A DNA stretch of 64,000 nt from positions 3,113,501 through 3,177,500 of the forward strand of contig JARFXM010000011.1 of assembly GCA_029532625.1 (NCBI GenBank), given 5' to 3'. This document shows positions 22,792-33,821 of this stretch, in pieces. Position numbers and translations under genes: made by a program. A model generated the notes under the pieces. That model was not told the DNA's origin. It was given only the letters and a program-made list of their open reading frames with translations, and made no database searches. The DNA comes from Lomentospora prolificans (lineage: Eukaryota; Ascomycota; Sordariomycetes; Microascales; Microascaceae). Every line of letters begins with the position of its first letter. Positions within the stretch are counted from its first letter, which is position 1.

Positions 22792-25526
22792 CTTGTCGAA
22801 TTAAAAAGGTATTAACGAAAAGAATTGCAGATTGATTTAGCAAACGTGATGCGGCTTCGTGGACAGGGCCAAGCAAGGTATGATCAACACCAATGCGAAT
22901 TTGTTCGTGAGGATAAGCTTCACGAGGGAACCGAAAGAGAAAACAAAAAAAAAGGGAAGCAGGATGACCATTGATATATCTATCGCGAACTACGACACTC
23001 CAGGGAAGCTCCCCATCCCGGCGGTATGACACCACATCATAACCCAGGACCGAAGTTAGGGAAAGGAAGCTGCACGATTCCACGTTCTCCGTTGCTTCGA
23101 TTATACCCGCAATTGGAGGTACCTGCGCCGGTCAAATTTTGATTGACGCGGAGCATCGATGCCCGGGTTTCCAGGATTGGATAACGCCTGGCTGCTTGGC
23201 GATTGGCCCCGCCGGCCAGCATGGACAACAAAGGCAAGGGAGGCCCTCTCCCACTTGGCCCGTGGGCCATTTTACTCGTAGCTTGTCCCGGGGAGCGGAG
23301 GGTGTGCTAGGAATGGGTTAGGCGACGGCTCTTTACGGGCATGGCCAGCGTGAGGAGAGAATCGGCGGTTCAATTCGAGGAATCTCCCGTCCCGCTAGGC
23401 CAGCTTTGCCGAGGCGGAGCAACGTCGCGCGAGGTCGCGTTGGGGGAGGTGCAGGCCCGCTACGGCCAGCAGCCAGGCGAGACCAACCGGGTGGGCATCC
23501 AATTGCGAGCTTCGCCAGACGGGGAATGCGTAGGTCATCAGTTGGTTTCGTCGTCAATCATCGGCCAGACCTGTTACTAGGTCAGGTTATTTATTTATAT
23601 TTCCCGGCGTTTGGCCATTAACCAGAGCCGTCTCGAAGCCGCCTCGATGACGAAGGCAGTCCGATCGTGGTCTGTGCCTGCGCAAACTCCAGATCAATAG
23701 ATCCAATTGATCCATGATTGTTGATTTGATCATTCATTGATGGCTTCCCACCCAGTAAAATTGCGCCGTCGCAATGCTGGGATTAGCCCCGCCTGATGGA
23801 GATTGCTGGCCCCTTCGCCGGCCAGCAGGGTGCCACAGGGCAGGCCGCTAGCGCCAATTCGGGGGATCTCAAGGCGGCGCGACGGACACCGAGAGTCCTC
23901 TCCACGTGTGGAACAGTGGTGTCACGTGATCAAATTGCTTGACACTCTTGACACTGTCAACGCACGAAGCCAGCACACTTGGGCCAGAACAAGGGTGAAT
24001 GGAGCGGAGCTGGCATCGGATTATTTCCCTCTCCCACTTTCCACCAATATGGGCTCTCGTCGCATTCCGACAAGTATTTCAGACATCGAGAATGGAAATT
24101 CTTCCCGGGTGTTGTCGTCACCGTATTGCTTGTCCGCTCATTCAGCGAAACGTTAGCCTGGGATTCTCTGTGGAGGATGCGACCAGCCACATTGACTTGC
24201 AAAGACCTTGCTCACTTTCTTTCTCTTCATGGCCCTTGCGAGTTGGGGTGACCAAACATGAGCAAGTTTGATGAGATAATCATGTTTAGTTTTTTTTTTC
24301 TTTTTTTTTTCTTTTTCGAATGGCCCCTGCGCCACGCCAACCGACGAAAACGGGATAGCCGGTGTGGCACTTCACCAAAAGCGGCGTGGGAAGATGTTTC
24401 TCAAACACTCGTGGATGGCGAATCGAGAGAAACGACCTTGGCTCCTTGGCTGGTGGTGGCGAGTCGGGGATATGTCGTACGTATATAGACACATTCTTGG
24501 AAGATATTCGGGTCTGTACAATAGCCATGTACCCCATCGTCTCGTTCATACAGGCGGGAAATTCTGTGGGGATGACAACCATAAGAGCCGAGACGACGAC
24601 ATTGGGGGATGCAACTCTTCAGCCTGGGTGCCCCCGCAAGCTTTGAAGTAGGCTATCGCCGACACGCTGTTTATCCCGGAGAGCATGTTTCGGTTTCCGG
24701 GTTTCACGATCCTGCCAGGTACCAGGACCAGGGGCCTGGGGGGGGCTCCAACTGTCTTCTCTCGACCGTGACTCGACGATTGGAGAAGGGAAACACCACC
24801 ACGAGTCAGTTTGCTCGGCCGAGTTGGCCGGACGGTGGTCAGAAGCAGGCAAGGATGGAGTAGAAACCCCGCGACTTGGGAGGAAGATGGCAGCCAAGAC
24901 GACGCCCTCCCACAATACCAAACCCCCCATCTCGCAGACTCCAATATGCAGTTAATTAAGCGCTATATTTTCCGGAATGGAATAAGTGGGCCAAGCCGGC
25001 GAACAACAGAGAACAGTCTCCAGTCGTTGGAAGTACGCCGTCCCAGAGTGGCTGTCTTCCCCCCACACGACCAGCTCCATCCTTGGAACCGGAAACGTGC
25101 TCAAACACTCTCAAAGCACACTTAATATATCCAAAATCCCACCGCCAGTATCTCCAGTAGGTCGCATTAGCGGCATCCAAGAACTTGCGCAAAAAAGAAG
25201 AGAAAAAAAAGTTGGAGTGGCAGAAAGGATTGTGAGTGCAACGGCGTGTGATTTGTACGGAGGAATTAATAAAAGCCCGCATGCTGTCCGCCGAATATGT
25301 GTAATACCATAAATAGGATCTCGAAGCAGGTTCCCACGTCCTGCGATCGATATATTAGCTAATGGCTTCCTGCCCGCTTTCCTCCTCTTAGACTTTCTTT
25401 TCCCCCGCGCATGTGAGCGCCGGTGTATTACTCGAGCGGGCTCTCGAAATCAAATTGTTTTTCGGATTTATTGCAGAGTCCTTGATAATACCCCATTTTG
25501 CTTCCGTGCCTCGAATCATCGCCGCC
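22792..25526. promoter_or_regulatory. Long divergent intergenic region, mannanase / ferric reductase
   Basis: About 2.7 kb separates two divergent start codons and contains no supportable gene. Two minus-strand-readable GGCTAA words (TTAGCC on + near 23782 and 24153) fit the core of XlnR-type biomass-activator sites in the mannanase direction, and GC-rich CCCCGC-like words could be carbon-repressor sites. These are short motifs and may be chance. A T-rich tract spans 24288-24317. The region is alternately GC- and AT-rich. Confidence 0.4.
24288..24317 (+). repeat. T-rich simple tract
   Basis: Three runs of T broken by single C bases. A simple-sequence tract in the intergenic region upstream of the ferric reductase. 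Confidence 0.7.
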
Positions 25527-27518
25527 ATGGACCACATCCTCCGTACCGGTGTCAGTCCACGCCACATCCAAGATTTCACACAAGCGAAAGATACGGAACC
25601 TCACTGGGGCTATGCCGACCGCGTCGTCCCCTGTGTCAACGACCCCGGATCCTGCGCCTACCTCGACGAGGTTTACGCCGCTCACGACCTCGGCATGATC
25701 TACATCGGCGTCTTCTGGCTCACAATCGTTGCCATTTTGACAGTATGGGGCGCGGTTCACTGGCGGTCGAAACTCTCTGGTGACAAAGCCCGTCTAAACA
25801 CCACCTCTTCTGCCGAGCAGGCCCGGACAGTTTCCGTTCAGCCCACGAGCACGCGGCTAAAACGGGCCGCCCTTGCCTCCATCAGGCGTCATCTGCTGCC
25901 CGAAGCCTTCTTCCCGTTCGGCCGTGCGTCTCGGTTGCAGGTTACTATTCTCGGTATACTTTGCGCGTACCTGACGATTTGGACCTTTCTCGGCATCGGT
26001 TATCGAAAATGGGTCACTCCCGTGGCAAGCTCCCCGGGCTACTACAACACCCGAACGAGTCTCGGGCCCTGGTCCGACCGTATTGGAGTCCTTGCCTATG
26101 CGCTAACCCCATTATCGGTTCTCCTGTCCACCCGCGAATCTTTCCTCTCCGTCGTCACGGGTGTCCCCTACCAAAACTTCAACTTCCTCCACCGCTGGCT
26201 CGGCTATGTCATTGTCGTCCAATCCTCCCTCCATACTATCGGCTGGTGCATCGTCGAGATTCGCCTGTACCAGCCCCAGCCAATGGTCGCCGACATGTGG
26301 ATCAAGCAGCTCTATATAATCTGGGGCGTGGTTGCCATGATCCTGCTGCTTCTTCTCTACGTACTCAGCCTCCCCCCCGTCATCCGACTTACCGGCTACG
26401 AATTCTTCCGCAAGTCACACTACGTCCTAGCCATGGTTTACATCGGTGCCTGCATCGGCCACTGGGAACAGCTCCACTGCTTCTTGACCCCTTCCATCAT
26501 CATCTGGGCACTCGACCGACTCGCTCGCGCCGTCAGGACCATTCTCCTCCACCGGGCCAAAGGGAGCAGCAGCCTGTTCAGCATCGTCCCCGCCAAAGCC
26601 GACGCCGTGCTTTTCCCCAACGATGCCGACGGGGACGTCGTCCGCCTGCACTTCTCCATGGAGAGCGCCCCTTGGCAAATCGGCCAGCATTTTTACCTCT
26701 GCTTCCCCGAGAGTAGCATCTGGCAATCACACCCCATGACCTCGCTTAGCCACCCGGGCCAGATCGACGGTCGCGTCACACACTCTTATGTCATGCGCGC
26801 CAAGTCGGGCGAGACTAAGAAGATTGCCGAACTCGTGGCCAAGAAGTTGGCTGCTGGTGCCGGAAGCGGGAGCGAGAAGTCTTCCGGTAGCAGTCGAAGT
26901 GGTGCGGAGGTTTCCGTGCTTCTCACGGGGCCTTATGGCGAGCATCTTGCTGAGCAGTTGACGTCGACGAACAATGTCTTGTGTGTTGCCGGCGGTACAG
27001 GCATCACTTATGTTCTCCCGGTACTCCTGGAACTGGCCAAGTCTAATCTGTCCAACCGCAAGGTTGATTTGATTTGGGTCATTCGTAGGAGCAAAGATGT
27101 CGCGTGGATCGAGCCCGAGCTTCAAATCTTGCGAGGAAACCCCGATATCACCATCCGCATCTTGGTCACTCGCGAAGATGAAACTCACAACTCAATCTCC
27201 ACCTCATCCATTGAGAAGATGATTGACGAGAAAGAGATGGGCGTGGAAAAGTCGATTAATACCGGAGCCACTCAGCTGGCCCTGGTTGGTGGCGAGAACC
27301 AGCCCGCCGAAAAGCGACACCCGGATCTCATCAAGTGTGTGAATGATTTCGTAGAGGGAACCACCAGTGGTCGGACGGTTGTATTCGGGAGCGGCCCGGT
27401 GGGCATGATATCGGACTTGAGGAAGGCCGTTGCGGCGCTAAACTCTGGCAGTAGAGTGTGGAAAGGCGAAGAGAGGTACGATGTTACCCTGTGCTATGAT
27501 GAACGATTAGAGCGTTGA
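25527..27518 (+). CDS. Ferric/cupric reductase, FRE family
   Basis: A single exon of 663 residues. It is a membrane flavocytochrome that carries electrons from NAD(P)H through FAD and two b hemes to external Fe(III) or Cu(II), ahead of metal uptake. The ATG at 25527 sits in an ideal context (gccgccATGG); an open frame extends upstream without one. A first span lies near residue 55 (LGMIYIGVFWLTIVAIL). The ferric-reductase transmembrane core follows, with the heme-ligand histidines in FLHRWLGY, SSLHTIGW, RKSHYVL and IGHWEQLHC. After it come the FAD-binding region (VVRLHFSMESAPWQIGQHFYLCFP, shown here in part: WQIGQHF, then HPMTSLS) and the NAD-binding core (LTGPYGEHL, VAGGTGITYVLPVL, and FGSGPVGM near the C terminus). 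A Ser/Gly-rich insert lies before LTGPYGE. It is convergent with the FAD oxidoreductase at 27724, 205 bp away. Confidence 0.93.
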   Translation: MDHILRTGVSPRHIQDFTQAKDTEPHWGYADRVVPCVNDPGSCAYLDEVYAAHDLGMIYIGVFWLTIVAILTVWGAVHWRSKLSGDKARLNTTSSAEQARTVSVQPTSTRLKRAALASIRRHLLPEAFFPFGRASRLQVTILGILCAYLTIWTFLGIGYRKWVTPVASSPGYYNTRTSLGPWSDRIGVLAYALTPLSVLLSTRESFLSVVTGVPYQNFNFLHRWLGYVIVVQSSLHTIGWCIVEIRLYQPQPMVADMWIKQLYIIWGVVAMILLLLLYVLSLPPVIRLTGYEFFRKSHYVLAMVYIGACIGHWEQLHCFLTPSIIIWALDRLARAVRTILLHRAKGSSSLFSIVPAKADAVLFPNDADGDVVRLHFSMESAPWQIGQHFYLCFPESSIWQSHPMTSLSHPGQIDGRVTHSYVMRAKSGETKKIAELVAKKLAAGAGSGSEKSSGSSRSGAEVSVLLTGPYGEHLAEQLTSTNNVLCVAGGTGITYVLPVLLELAKSNLSNRKVDLIWVIRRSKDVAWIEPELQILRGNPDITIRILVTREDETHNSISTSSIEKMIDEKEMGVEKSINTGATQLALVGGENQPAEKRHPDLIKCVNDFVEGTTSGRTVVFGSGPVGMISDLRKAVAALNSGSRVWKGEERYDVTLCYDERLER

Positions 27519-27723
27519 TTCCGTTGCTACATTTCCTCAATACCGTTATTAGAATACCTACCACGTTAGATACTACAGCAAATTACATACCTGCAAGGCC
27601 TCGATAGGGGGCTGAGTACGAAATAAAAATGCATTCAAGCTATATATTCTAAGCGGTGTAGATATACTTCGTAGTACTGTCAATGCAGTAATAGAACTGT
27701 GTGCACTTCGTTCGCTAAGCAAA

Positions 27724-28989
27724 TCAACATGCACCCGCAAGGAGGCTCATATCCAAGGCCGGAGCCTGCCAATTAGGATCAGCACGGACAAATGCATCCT
27801 CCTCATCAGCCTTGGGCGGGTAGATCAAGACCCTGTTGATATAAGTCTTGACCTTCTTTCCTTGCTCGCCAGTCATAATGACCTGCCGGTCCCAGCCCTG
27901 GCACACGACTGAGCCCGCACTACCTAGGTCAAGGCAGGTGGCATATCTAGCCTGTGCGTACTGCTTCAATGGAACATTCAGAAGGTCGGCAGCTGCGTTG
28001 TGGCCGGAGAACCGTCCAAGATACATGGCATGCTGGCAGGACATCATGGCAGGGTGCTTGTCCCCCTCAGTCATGGCGTAGGCGGTGTCGCCAGTCGCAA
28101 AGACGTCGGGAGCCGAGGGTACACGCAGGTTTCCGTCAACGTGGATACGGCCTAGGCGATCCTTTTCTCCAGGGATCTGCTTGGTCAGAGGATTCGCCAC
28201 CATGCCAGCAGTCCAAACGGTGGTGAGGGCCTCGATCCGTTCACCGTCGGCGGTTACCACCCCGTTCGCATCGACACTGACGACGGCCGTACCTAGCTTC
28301 ATCTCCACGCCAAGCTTCTCCATAGCCTCCAGTATAACGGGACGAGGGCCGGGGCCGAGGTCAGGGCCGATATCCTGTGCACGCTCGACAACGACGACGC
28401 GCACTTTCTCGTCGTTTCCCAGGGCGGCCTGAAGCCGTGCGGGCAACTCCGTTGCAAGCTCAATGCCCGTGAAGCCTCCTCCGCAAACTACCACCGTATT
28501 GCGAGCGGGGCTGGGCGGAAGTTTGGCAAGTCCTTGGAGATGCTTCTCGAGGTCGACAGCCTCCTTAAACTGGTCGATGTTGAATGCGTGTTCTTCGAGG
28601 CCTGGGAGGTTGGGGCGCACGAGGCGGCTACCGGCTGCCAAGACAAGGCGGGTGTAGGCGATGGAAGACCGGTTGCCAGCCGCATCTACCACAGTAACCT
28701 CATGAGCAGCGGTATGGATGGTATCGACAGTTCCCTGGATGTAGCGGACTCCCGTCGCCGCAAAGAGTTCACCGAGGGGGACGCTCGTGTTTGCTAGGTC
28801 GGGCTCGTATAGCCTCGGTCGAATGACGAGGTTATCCTCGGGGGAGACAAGCGCTACTTCGATGGACGAGGCAGCCTCGTTTTTGGACTCGAGGCTGAGG
28901 AGACGCCTGGCAGAGATGGCACTCCACATACCAGCGAAGCCGGCACCGATGACGAGGATTCGTTGTTGCTGGGGCTGGGACTGGGCCAT
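27724..28989 (-). CDS. NDH-2/AIF-like FAD-dependent NAD(P)H oxidoreductase
   Basis: A single exon of 421 residues. It belongs to the class-II pyridine-nucleotide-disulfide oxidoreductase fold and transfers electrons from NAD(P)H to a quinone or another acceptor. Residues 10-20 (ILVIGAGFAGM) form the FAD-binding Rossmann turn. VVVCGGGFTGIELATEL is the second, NAD(P)H-binding turn. VFATGDTAY with the following acidic residues is the C-terminal FAD motif, and LVLAAGSRLVRPNLPG is the conserved ATG-like segment. There is no redox-active CxxC pair, no membrane span and no clear mitochondrial presequence, so a cytosolic or peripheral enzyme is likely. The ATG at 28989 (MAQSQ) is preferred over one at 29004. 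It shares its 5' region with the Zn2Cys6 gene at 29767, and is convergent with the ferric reductase, so a link to iron or redox stress is plausible but inferred from position. Confidence 0.9.
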   Translation of the reverse strand: MAQSQPQQQRILVIGAGFAGMWSAISARRLLSLESKNEAASSIEVALVSPEDNLVIRPRLYEPDLANTSVPLGELFAATGVRYIQGTVDTIHTAAHEVTVVDAAGNRSSIAYTRLVLAAGSRLVRPNLPGLEEHAFNIDQFKEAVDLEKHLQGLAKLPPSPARNTVVVCGGGFTGIELATELPARLQAALGNDEKVRVVVVERAQDIGPDLGPGPRPVILEAMEKLGVEMKLGTAVVSVDANGVVTADGERIEALTTVWTAGMVANPLTKQIPGEKDRLGRIHVDGNLRVPSAPDVFATGDTAYAMTEGDKHPAMMSCQHAMYLGRFSGHNAAADLLNVPLKQYAQARYATCLDLGSAGSVVCQGWDRQVIMTGEQGKKVKTYINRVLIYPPKADEEDAFVRADPNWQAPALDMSLLAGAC

Positions 28990-29766
28990 GGTGTTTATTA
29001 GCAAGGAGATGTGATGATATTTTGGATATTTTAGTTCAGGAAACTATGATGAATCAATTGGCCTTTTCTGTCGCTTGAACGATGCCTGTGCGATGATGGC
29101 AAAGCAGCCTCCATCAGCCCAACCTCTCTCGATCGACGGCGACTCCTTTTATAATAGAGCATCAGTACAGAATCTCCTCTCCTTTGGACTCGACTCCACG
29201 CAGTTCTGGTTCCGGAGCAGGTGGGCCATCAGATGGGCCCTAGGTGGGTTTCTTCCAGTCACGTATTCGTCGCATCGTTTTCGATCGTCCAAGCTTTTTC
29301 GCATTATTGTTAGTAGATTGAAGATGAGGTGAGGTGAGGGTGAGGTGAGCCGAGTTGAGTTGGTGTGACGGTCTGAAGCTTATAATTAAAAAAGAACGGC
29401 GGGTTGCCGAAAGGTACGCCTGCTGAATGCCGTACGAGTACTGCGTACTTTCTTATCGCAACAGCCAACGCCAAATCTTGCAACCACGGGCCACATTTTC
29501 CAGTAGCAATACATCGGAAACACGCAACCCACTGTACCAGACTCCCGGACAAAGTCTCTCCTACGAAATAAGCATGCGGGGCACCGCGATCAGCCCGGGC
29601 TTCCACTCGCCGCGGACAACGCATTGTATCTTCGACTCCATCCAGCCCTGTGCGGATCACTCTTCCCCTTTCTGAGAATCCATCCACCGCACTAAAGAGA
29701 GGAAAAAAAAAAAAAAAAAAGAGCCCACCACCACACTCCCGAGGACATACAGATACAGTTAGGCAA
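28990..29766. promoter_or_regulatory. Bidirectional promoter, oxidoreductase / regulator
   Basis: 777 bp separates two divergent start codons. It holds a GTGAG-rich short repeat at 29325-29352 and an A-run at 29702-29720, just upstream of the regulator. Dividing regulator and enzyme genes from one shared region is a common arrangement for a dedicated regulator. Confidence 0.5.
29702..29720 (+). repeat. Poly-A tract
   Basis: About 18-19 consecutive A bases roughly 50 bp upstream of the regulator ATG, probably in its 5' UTR or core promoter. Confidence 0.8.
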
Positions 29767-31910
29767 ATGCAGTCCGCTGAAGAAGCACCGCCCAGCGCTC
29801 CGGCGGCAAGAGTCGGTGGTGGAGGCCCTCGCGTCTCCCTAGCTTGTGTGCCATGTCGCACGCGACATATCAAATGTGATGCCACTCGGCCATACTGTCG
29901 CCGGTGTGCTGCCTCCGATAGAGACTGCCATTACGAAAGGTCTAGGCGAGGTGGCCTCGACCGAGAAACTCTGGCCGCTCGTCGCCGCAGCCGGGGCATC
30001 CGCGAAGCGGGGTCGTCAGTGTCCCCATCATCGTCCACGTCTTCTACTACATCCTCCTCGTCCTCGACCGCTAGAGTATCGGGCGAGGACAGCGCCCAGC
30101 TCAGTATACCGCTATGGTGTCCTCTCCAGATTGAGGGCGAGAGCCCGGATCAGCAGTTTGACGCCAACGTCGCTTTCGGCTTCCAAAACGTCTCGCAATT
30201 CTACGACATGACCGTATCAGCCTTCCAGGACAGCCAGTATCCCGACATTTCCAAGGATCCCCTAATCGACCTGTACTACGAACGCTTCCACGCCCTGCAC
30301 CCGTGCGCCCTTCCACGTAGGCACCTGGCCGAGTTTTACCGGGATCCAACCAAACGAGCAAGTTTGGAACCCCTCGTGGCCGTTCTTCGCTTCATCGGCT
30401 CAGTATACGGGCATCCCGACCAATCCACGCAGCTCAAGCAGCAAGCCAAACGCTGCGTTTCTGATGCACCGCCATGCACAACATCCAAGGCTTTCATGGC
30501 CCAGGCGCGTCTCCTGCTTTCCATTGGCCTCTTCTGGTGCGGAGAGAAGGCCAACTCTAAGCAGGCCATGGAAGCCGCCAAGCAGGCGGCGGTAGAGCTC
30601 GGCATGTTTCAGCAGGAGTTTGCGACCCAGAATGGCCTGGGCGATCCGGTACTGGAGGAATGCTGGCGGAGGACGTGGTGGCAGATATTCATTGTGGACG
30701 CGTACTATGCGGCTATGAGCCGCACCGTAAAATTCTCAACCCAGAACGTTGAGGCCACCGTTGACCTACCCTGTGAAGAGAGGGAATACGAGGCAGGGGT
30801 AAGTAAACAACATGACTCCATCCTTTTTCGTCTCCCATCCCATAAACACCCCTTAATATCTCCGACAACGGTTCAGAGTGATTTACCAATTTTCTTCCCA
30901 TTTTTTCCCTTTTCTTTTCGGATAGACTATTCCCGTCCCGAAAACGCTCGAAGAGTTCGATTCGCGCGAGTTCGAGTTGAACAACCATATTTATTCTTCC
31001 TTCGCCTATCATGTCGGCGCCATCCGCTGCATCTCGTCCGTCACGGCGGTGGCTCCCCTGGAGCCCTCGGGCGGGATTTCGGCCAAAGTCGTGGCAGAGG
31101 TCGACGCCATCATTGACGGATGGCTGCTTCTCCTTCCCGAATGTAAACGGCAGCTCATGATTAGCAAGGACGGCGTGGTAGATGAGCTCATGTTCCAAGC
31201 CCACATGGCTCTTCATGCGTGAGTACTTTCCCTTCCAACGTATCATTCTACCATGGAAGAACGGTGAGTTCTTACGGATGCATACTTTCTCTCTTTCTAG
31301 GCTCCTCGTCGGATTCCATAGACCTTACTCCGATCTCTTATTCAACCCACTCGAAATCCTCTCCACCTGCAAAATGGGGGCCCCGGATAGCGTGAGTGTA
31401 GGGAAGCTCATAAACATACACACGGTACGATGCCTCAAAGCCATCGAAGGGCAGATCCAGCTCATGGCTCTCCCGGCCCGCCCGTTCCATCATTCTCCCT
31501 TTGTCATATGCATGGTCATTGCGGGCACCATTCCCTTCCTTTCCGCGTGCAAGTTCCTTTTCACAAAGGAGCGCCTCGAAATTGCACGCCACCAGATCCG
31601 TCTGAGCATCGGATGCCTCAAATCGTTGGCCGATGTGTGGCCGCAAGGTGCCATCAACATTCGGGAAGTCCAGATGATTGCTCAGGAAGTCTTGGCTCGG
31701 CCACCAAACAAGGAGCAGGATATAACTTTGAACGGAATGAACGGTGCCGAGACGGTTGACTCGGGGTTCTCCATTCAAGTTGATCCATACGAGACCCCGA
31801 CGGAAGAGATTGTTTCATTTTCTTCGCTCGACGACGCACTTCAACCATGCTGGGACATCTCTAGTGTTCCAGCAGATACATGCTTGTACGGTGCTACGGG
31901 TATTCGATAG
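29767..31910 (+). CDS. Zn2Cys6 transcription factor, fungal-specific domain
   Basis: Three exons, 29767-30798, 30926-31218 and 31301-31910, join in phase for 644 residues. The zinc cluster is near the N terminus: LACVPCRTRHIKCDATRPYC followed by RRCAASDRDC, the standard six-cysteine binuclear form. A Ser/Thr-rich linker (about residues 80-115) follows. The middle homology region shows ISKDPLIDLYYERFHALHP, LSIGLFWCGEKANSKQAMEA and RRTWWQIFIVDAYYAAMSR, all typical of this class. Introns are 127 and 82 bp with standard ends. The start ATG at 29767 is the first after the A-run; the frame is open upstream but would code an implausible Lys-rich start. It is divergent from the NDH-2-like oxidoreductase, its likeliest target by position. 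Confidence 0.93.
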
Positions 31911-32175
31911 ACTTTTGGCGAACAAAGGATGTAGCTCTTTATTATATTCATGCCTTAATAGATCAATTGGAGTTAGATGCCCCCCGGCCCAAGTAATAAC
32001 TCCCGACTCCGATTCCGGCGAGCCAATCTACGGTTTATTATTAAAAAATAAAATAAAAATAAAAATAAAAGTAAAAATAAAAATCTCCAAACACCTTGTA
32101 TTGCTAAAGTATGTAGCCGAAGATTAAAATTTAGTATGTAGTAGTAATAATAGTGTAGTGCGACTCAGCAGATGA
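31911..32175. other. Convergent 3' spacer with A/T simple repeat
   Basis: This spacer lies between the stop codons of two convergent genes. It contains an (AAAAT)n-type tract at about 32043-32084. Confidence 0.6.
32043..32084 (+). repeat. AAAAT-type microsatellite
   Basis: About 42 bp of tandem, imperfect AAAAT/AAAAAT units. Confidence 0.8.
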
Positions 32176-33821
32176 TTAGTTAACCTCGACCTGCTTGGTA
32201 ATTTCAATATCATCGAGGTAGATAGCCCTGTTGTTGTTTGAGCCCGTGAATAAAATCTCCACCATGACGACACCGCTGGTGACGTCGGCCGGAGCAGTCC
32301 ATGATCCCGACGCGTTGGTCCAGCTCGTGGAGGTGATGGTGGTAGAGGCGCCAGACTGGCCATTGATGGTGAGATTAACCGTAAACTTGGTAGAGCTCGT
32401 GGAGGAAATCGACTTCTTGCCCTTGAAGGACACACTATAAGTTGCTCCAGGACAGACAGAGATAGACTGGATGATGCGCTGGGGCAAGTTGTAGCTCGAG
32501 AGGGAACCGGTGGAGGTATACTTGACGTCGAGAACCCTGTTTGAACCGTCGTTGGCCTGGGATATCGTGCCGCCCATTGCAAGGCTTGTCCAGTCCTTCT
32601 TGGCGTCAATGCTATCCGAGAAGTCACCGTTGCTGAGAGGGCTAGTAGGGCAGTAGGTCTCCGAGACCGGGGAAAGAGTGACGGTGCTGGCGGGCAGAGT
32701 CTGGGTCTGGGTCTCAATCTCCGGGGGTAAGGTGATAGTTGAAGCAGGAAGGGTGATAGTCGAGGCCTCCTCGGTAACTGTTGAAGCAGGGAGAGTAACA
32801 GTCGAGGCCTCTTCAGTAACCGTTGAAGCGGGGAGAGTAACAGTCGAGGCTTCTTCGGTAAAAGTCGACGCTGGGAGAGTGACAGTTGACGCTTCAAGAG
32901 TGAAAGTCGATGCAGGAAGAGTTACTGTGGAGGCTTCTTCGGTAAAGGTAGAAGCAGGAAGAGTAACGGTGGAGGCTTCGAGGGTTAAAGTCGATGGGGG
33001 GAGAGTCACTGTCGAGGCTTCTTCGGTAATTGTGGAAGCAGGGAGCGTAATGGTGGAGGCATCCTGGGTGAAAGTCGAGGCGGGGAGGGTAACCGTCGAA
33101 GCAGCAAGAGTAAGAGTTGAGGCAGACTCAGTGATAGTAGAAGCGGCGAGCGTGATGGTTAAAGCATCAAGAGTGACAGTTGAGGCATCAAGAGTGACAG
33201 TTGAGGCATCAAGAGTGACAGTTGAGGCATCAAGAGTGACAGTTGAGGCATCAAGAGTGACAGTTGAGGCGTCAAGAGTGACAGTTGAGGCGTCAAGAGT
33301 CACAGTCGAGGCGTCAAGAGTGAGAGTACCTGGCACGGTGATTGTGTCGGCAGGCATGGTGATTGTGTCGGCAGGCATGGTGACGGTCGACCCAGGGACT
33401 GTCACCACCACGTTCTCTCCGGTCAAGGTAACAATGACAGTGTTGGTGTGGGTGAAGTCATTGCCAGTCTCAAAAACCGTGACCGTGGTGACGGAACCGT
33501 CCTCGGCAGGAGCAGTGACGGTCACGAAGGGACCATCGGTAGCGTTGGGGCACTGGGACTCGGTGACGGTCTTGGTAACAGTAGCCCTGTTCTTCTGATC
33601 AAGGCATCCGTGTTAGCGACTCTTATTGAGCGTATAGGTAGAGTCATCAAGCAGGAGGCAGGTATATCGCAAACCTTGGTGCATTTAGACCTAGGCCCCC
33701 TATGGTCATCCCGACCGCCGCCCCTCCTGGCCTGGAGAAGTCCTCCGTTTTGGGGTTCGGGGCCGGCGGCGGCGTAGGCCAGCGGAACCGCGGTAAGTAG
33801 AGTGAGACCAGCGAACCTCAT
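32176..33821 (-). CDS. Secreted repeat-rich cell-surface protein with CBM-like tail
   Basis: Two exons, 33821-33675 and 33594-32176, join in phase to code 521 residues. The intron has a good branch site (gctaac) and a cag acceptor. Residues 1-18 (RFAGLTLLTAVPLAYAA) are a signal peptide, followed by a basic region. Then come about 250 residues of Thr/Ser/Val repeats: eight copies of a 7-residue unit (T-L-D-A-S-T-V) and a longer series built on LPAST-[VIF]-T and EEAST. These would form an extended, heavily O-glycosylated stalk. The last 140 residues (from CPTSPLSNGDFSD to ILFTGSNNNRAIYLDDIEI) resemble a CBM_4_9-like beta-sandwich, as in many fungal cell-wall and adhesin-like proteins. I see no GPI-anchor signal at the C terminus. 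The long antisense open frame (32678-33598, +) is a by-product of the repeats. Confidence 0.85.
33164..33330 (-). repeat. 21-bp tandem repeat inside the surface-protein gene
   Basis: Eight tandem units of 21 bp; the first five are identical or nearly so, the last three have one to a few changes, and the eighth is partial. Each unit codes one 7-residue repeat, so unit gain or loss keeps the frame. The near-identity suggests recent expansion. Confidence 0.92.

Noticed and set aside
25961..26716. 251-codon frame inside the ferric reductase gene
   Set aside because: Shadow frame, rich in Pro, Arg and His, within a complete single-exon gene.
29650..29766. N-terminal extension of the second Zn2Cys6 regulator
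   Set aside because: It would be coded by the poly-A tract, giving a Lys run; the ATG at 29767 is the better start.
32678..33598. 306-codon open frame antisense to the surface protein
   Set aside because: Its VEASRVT-type repeats are simply the reverse reading of the 21-bp repeats.
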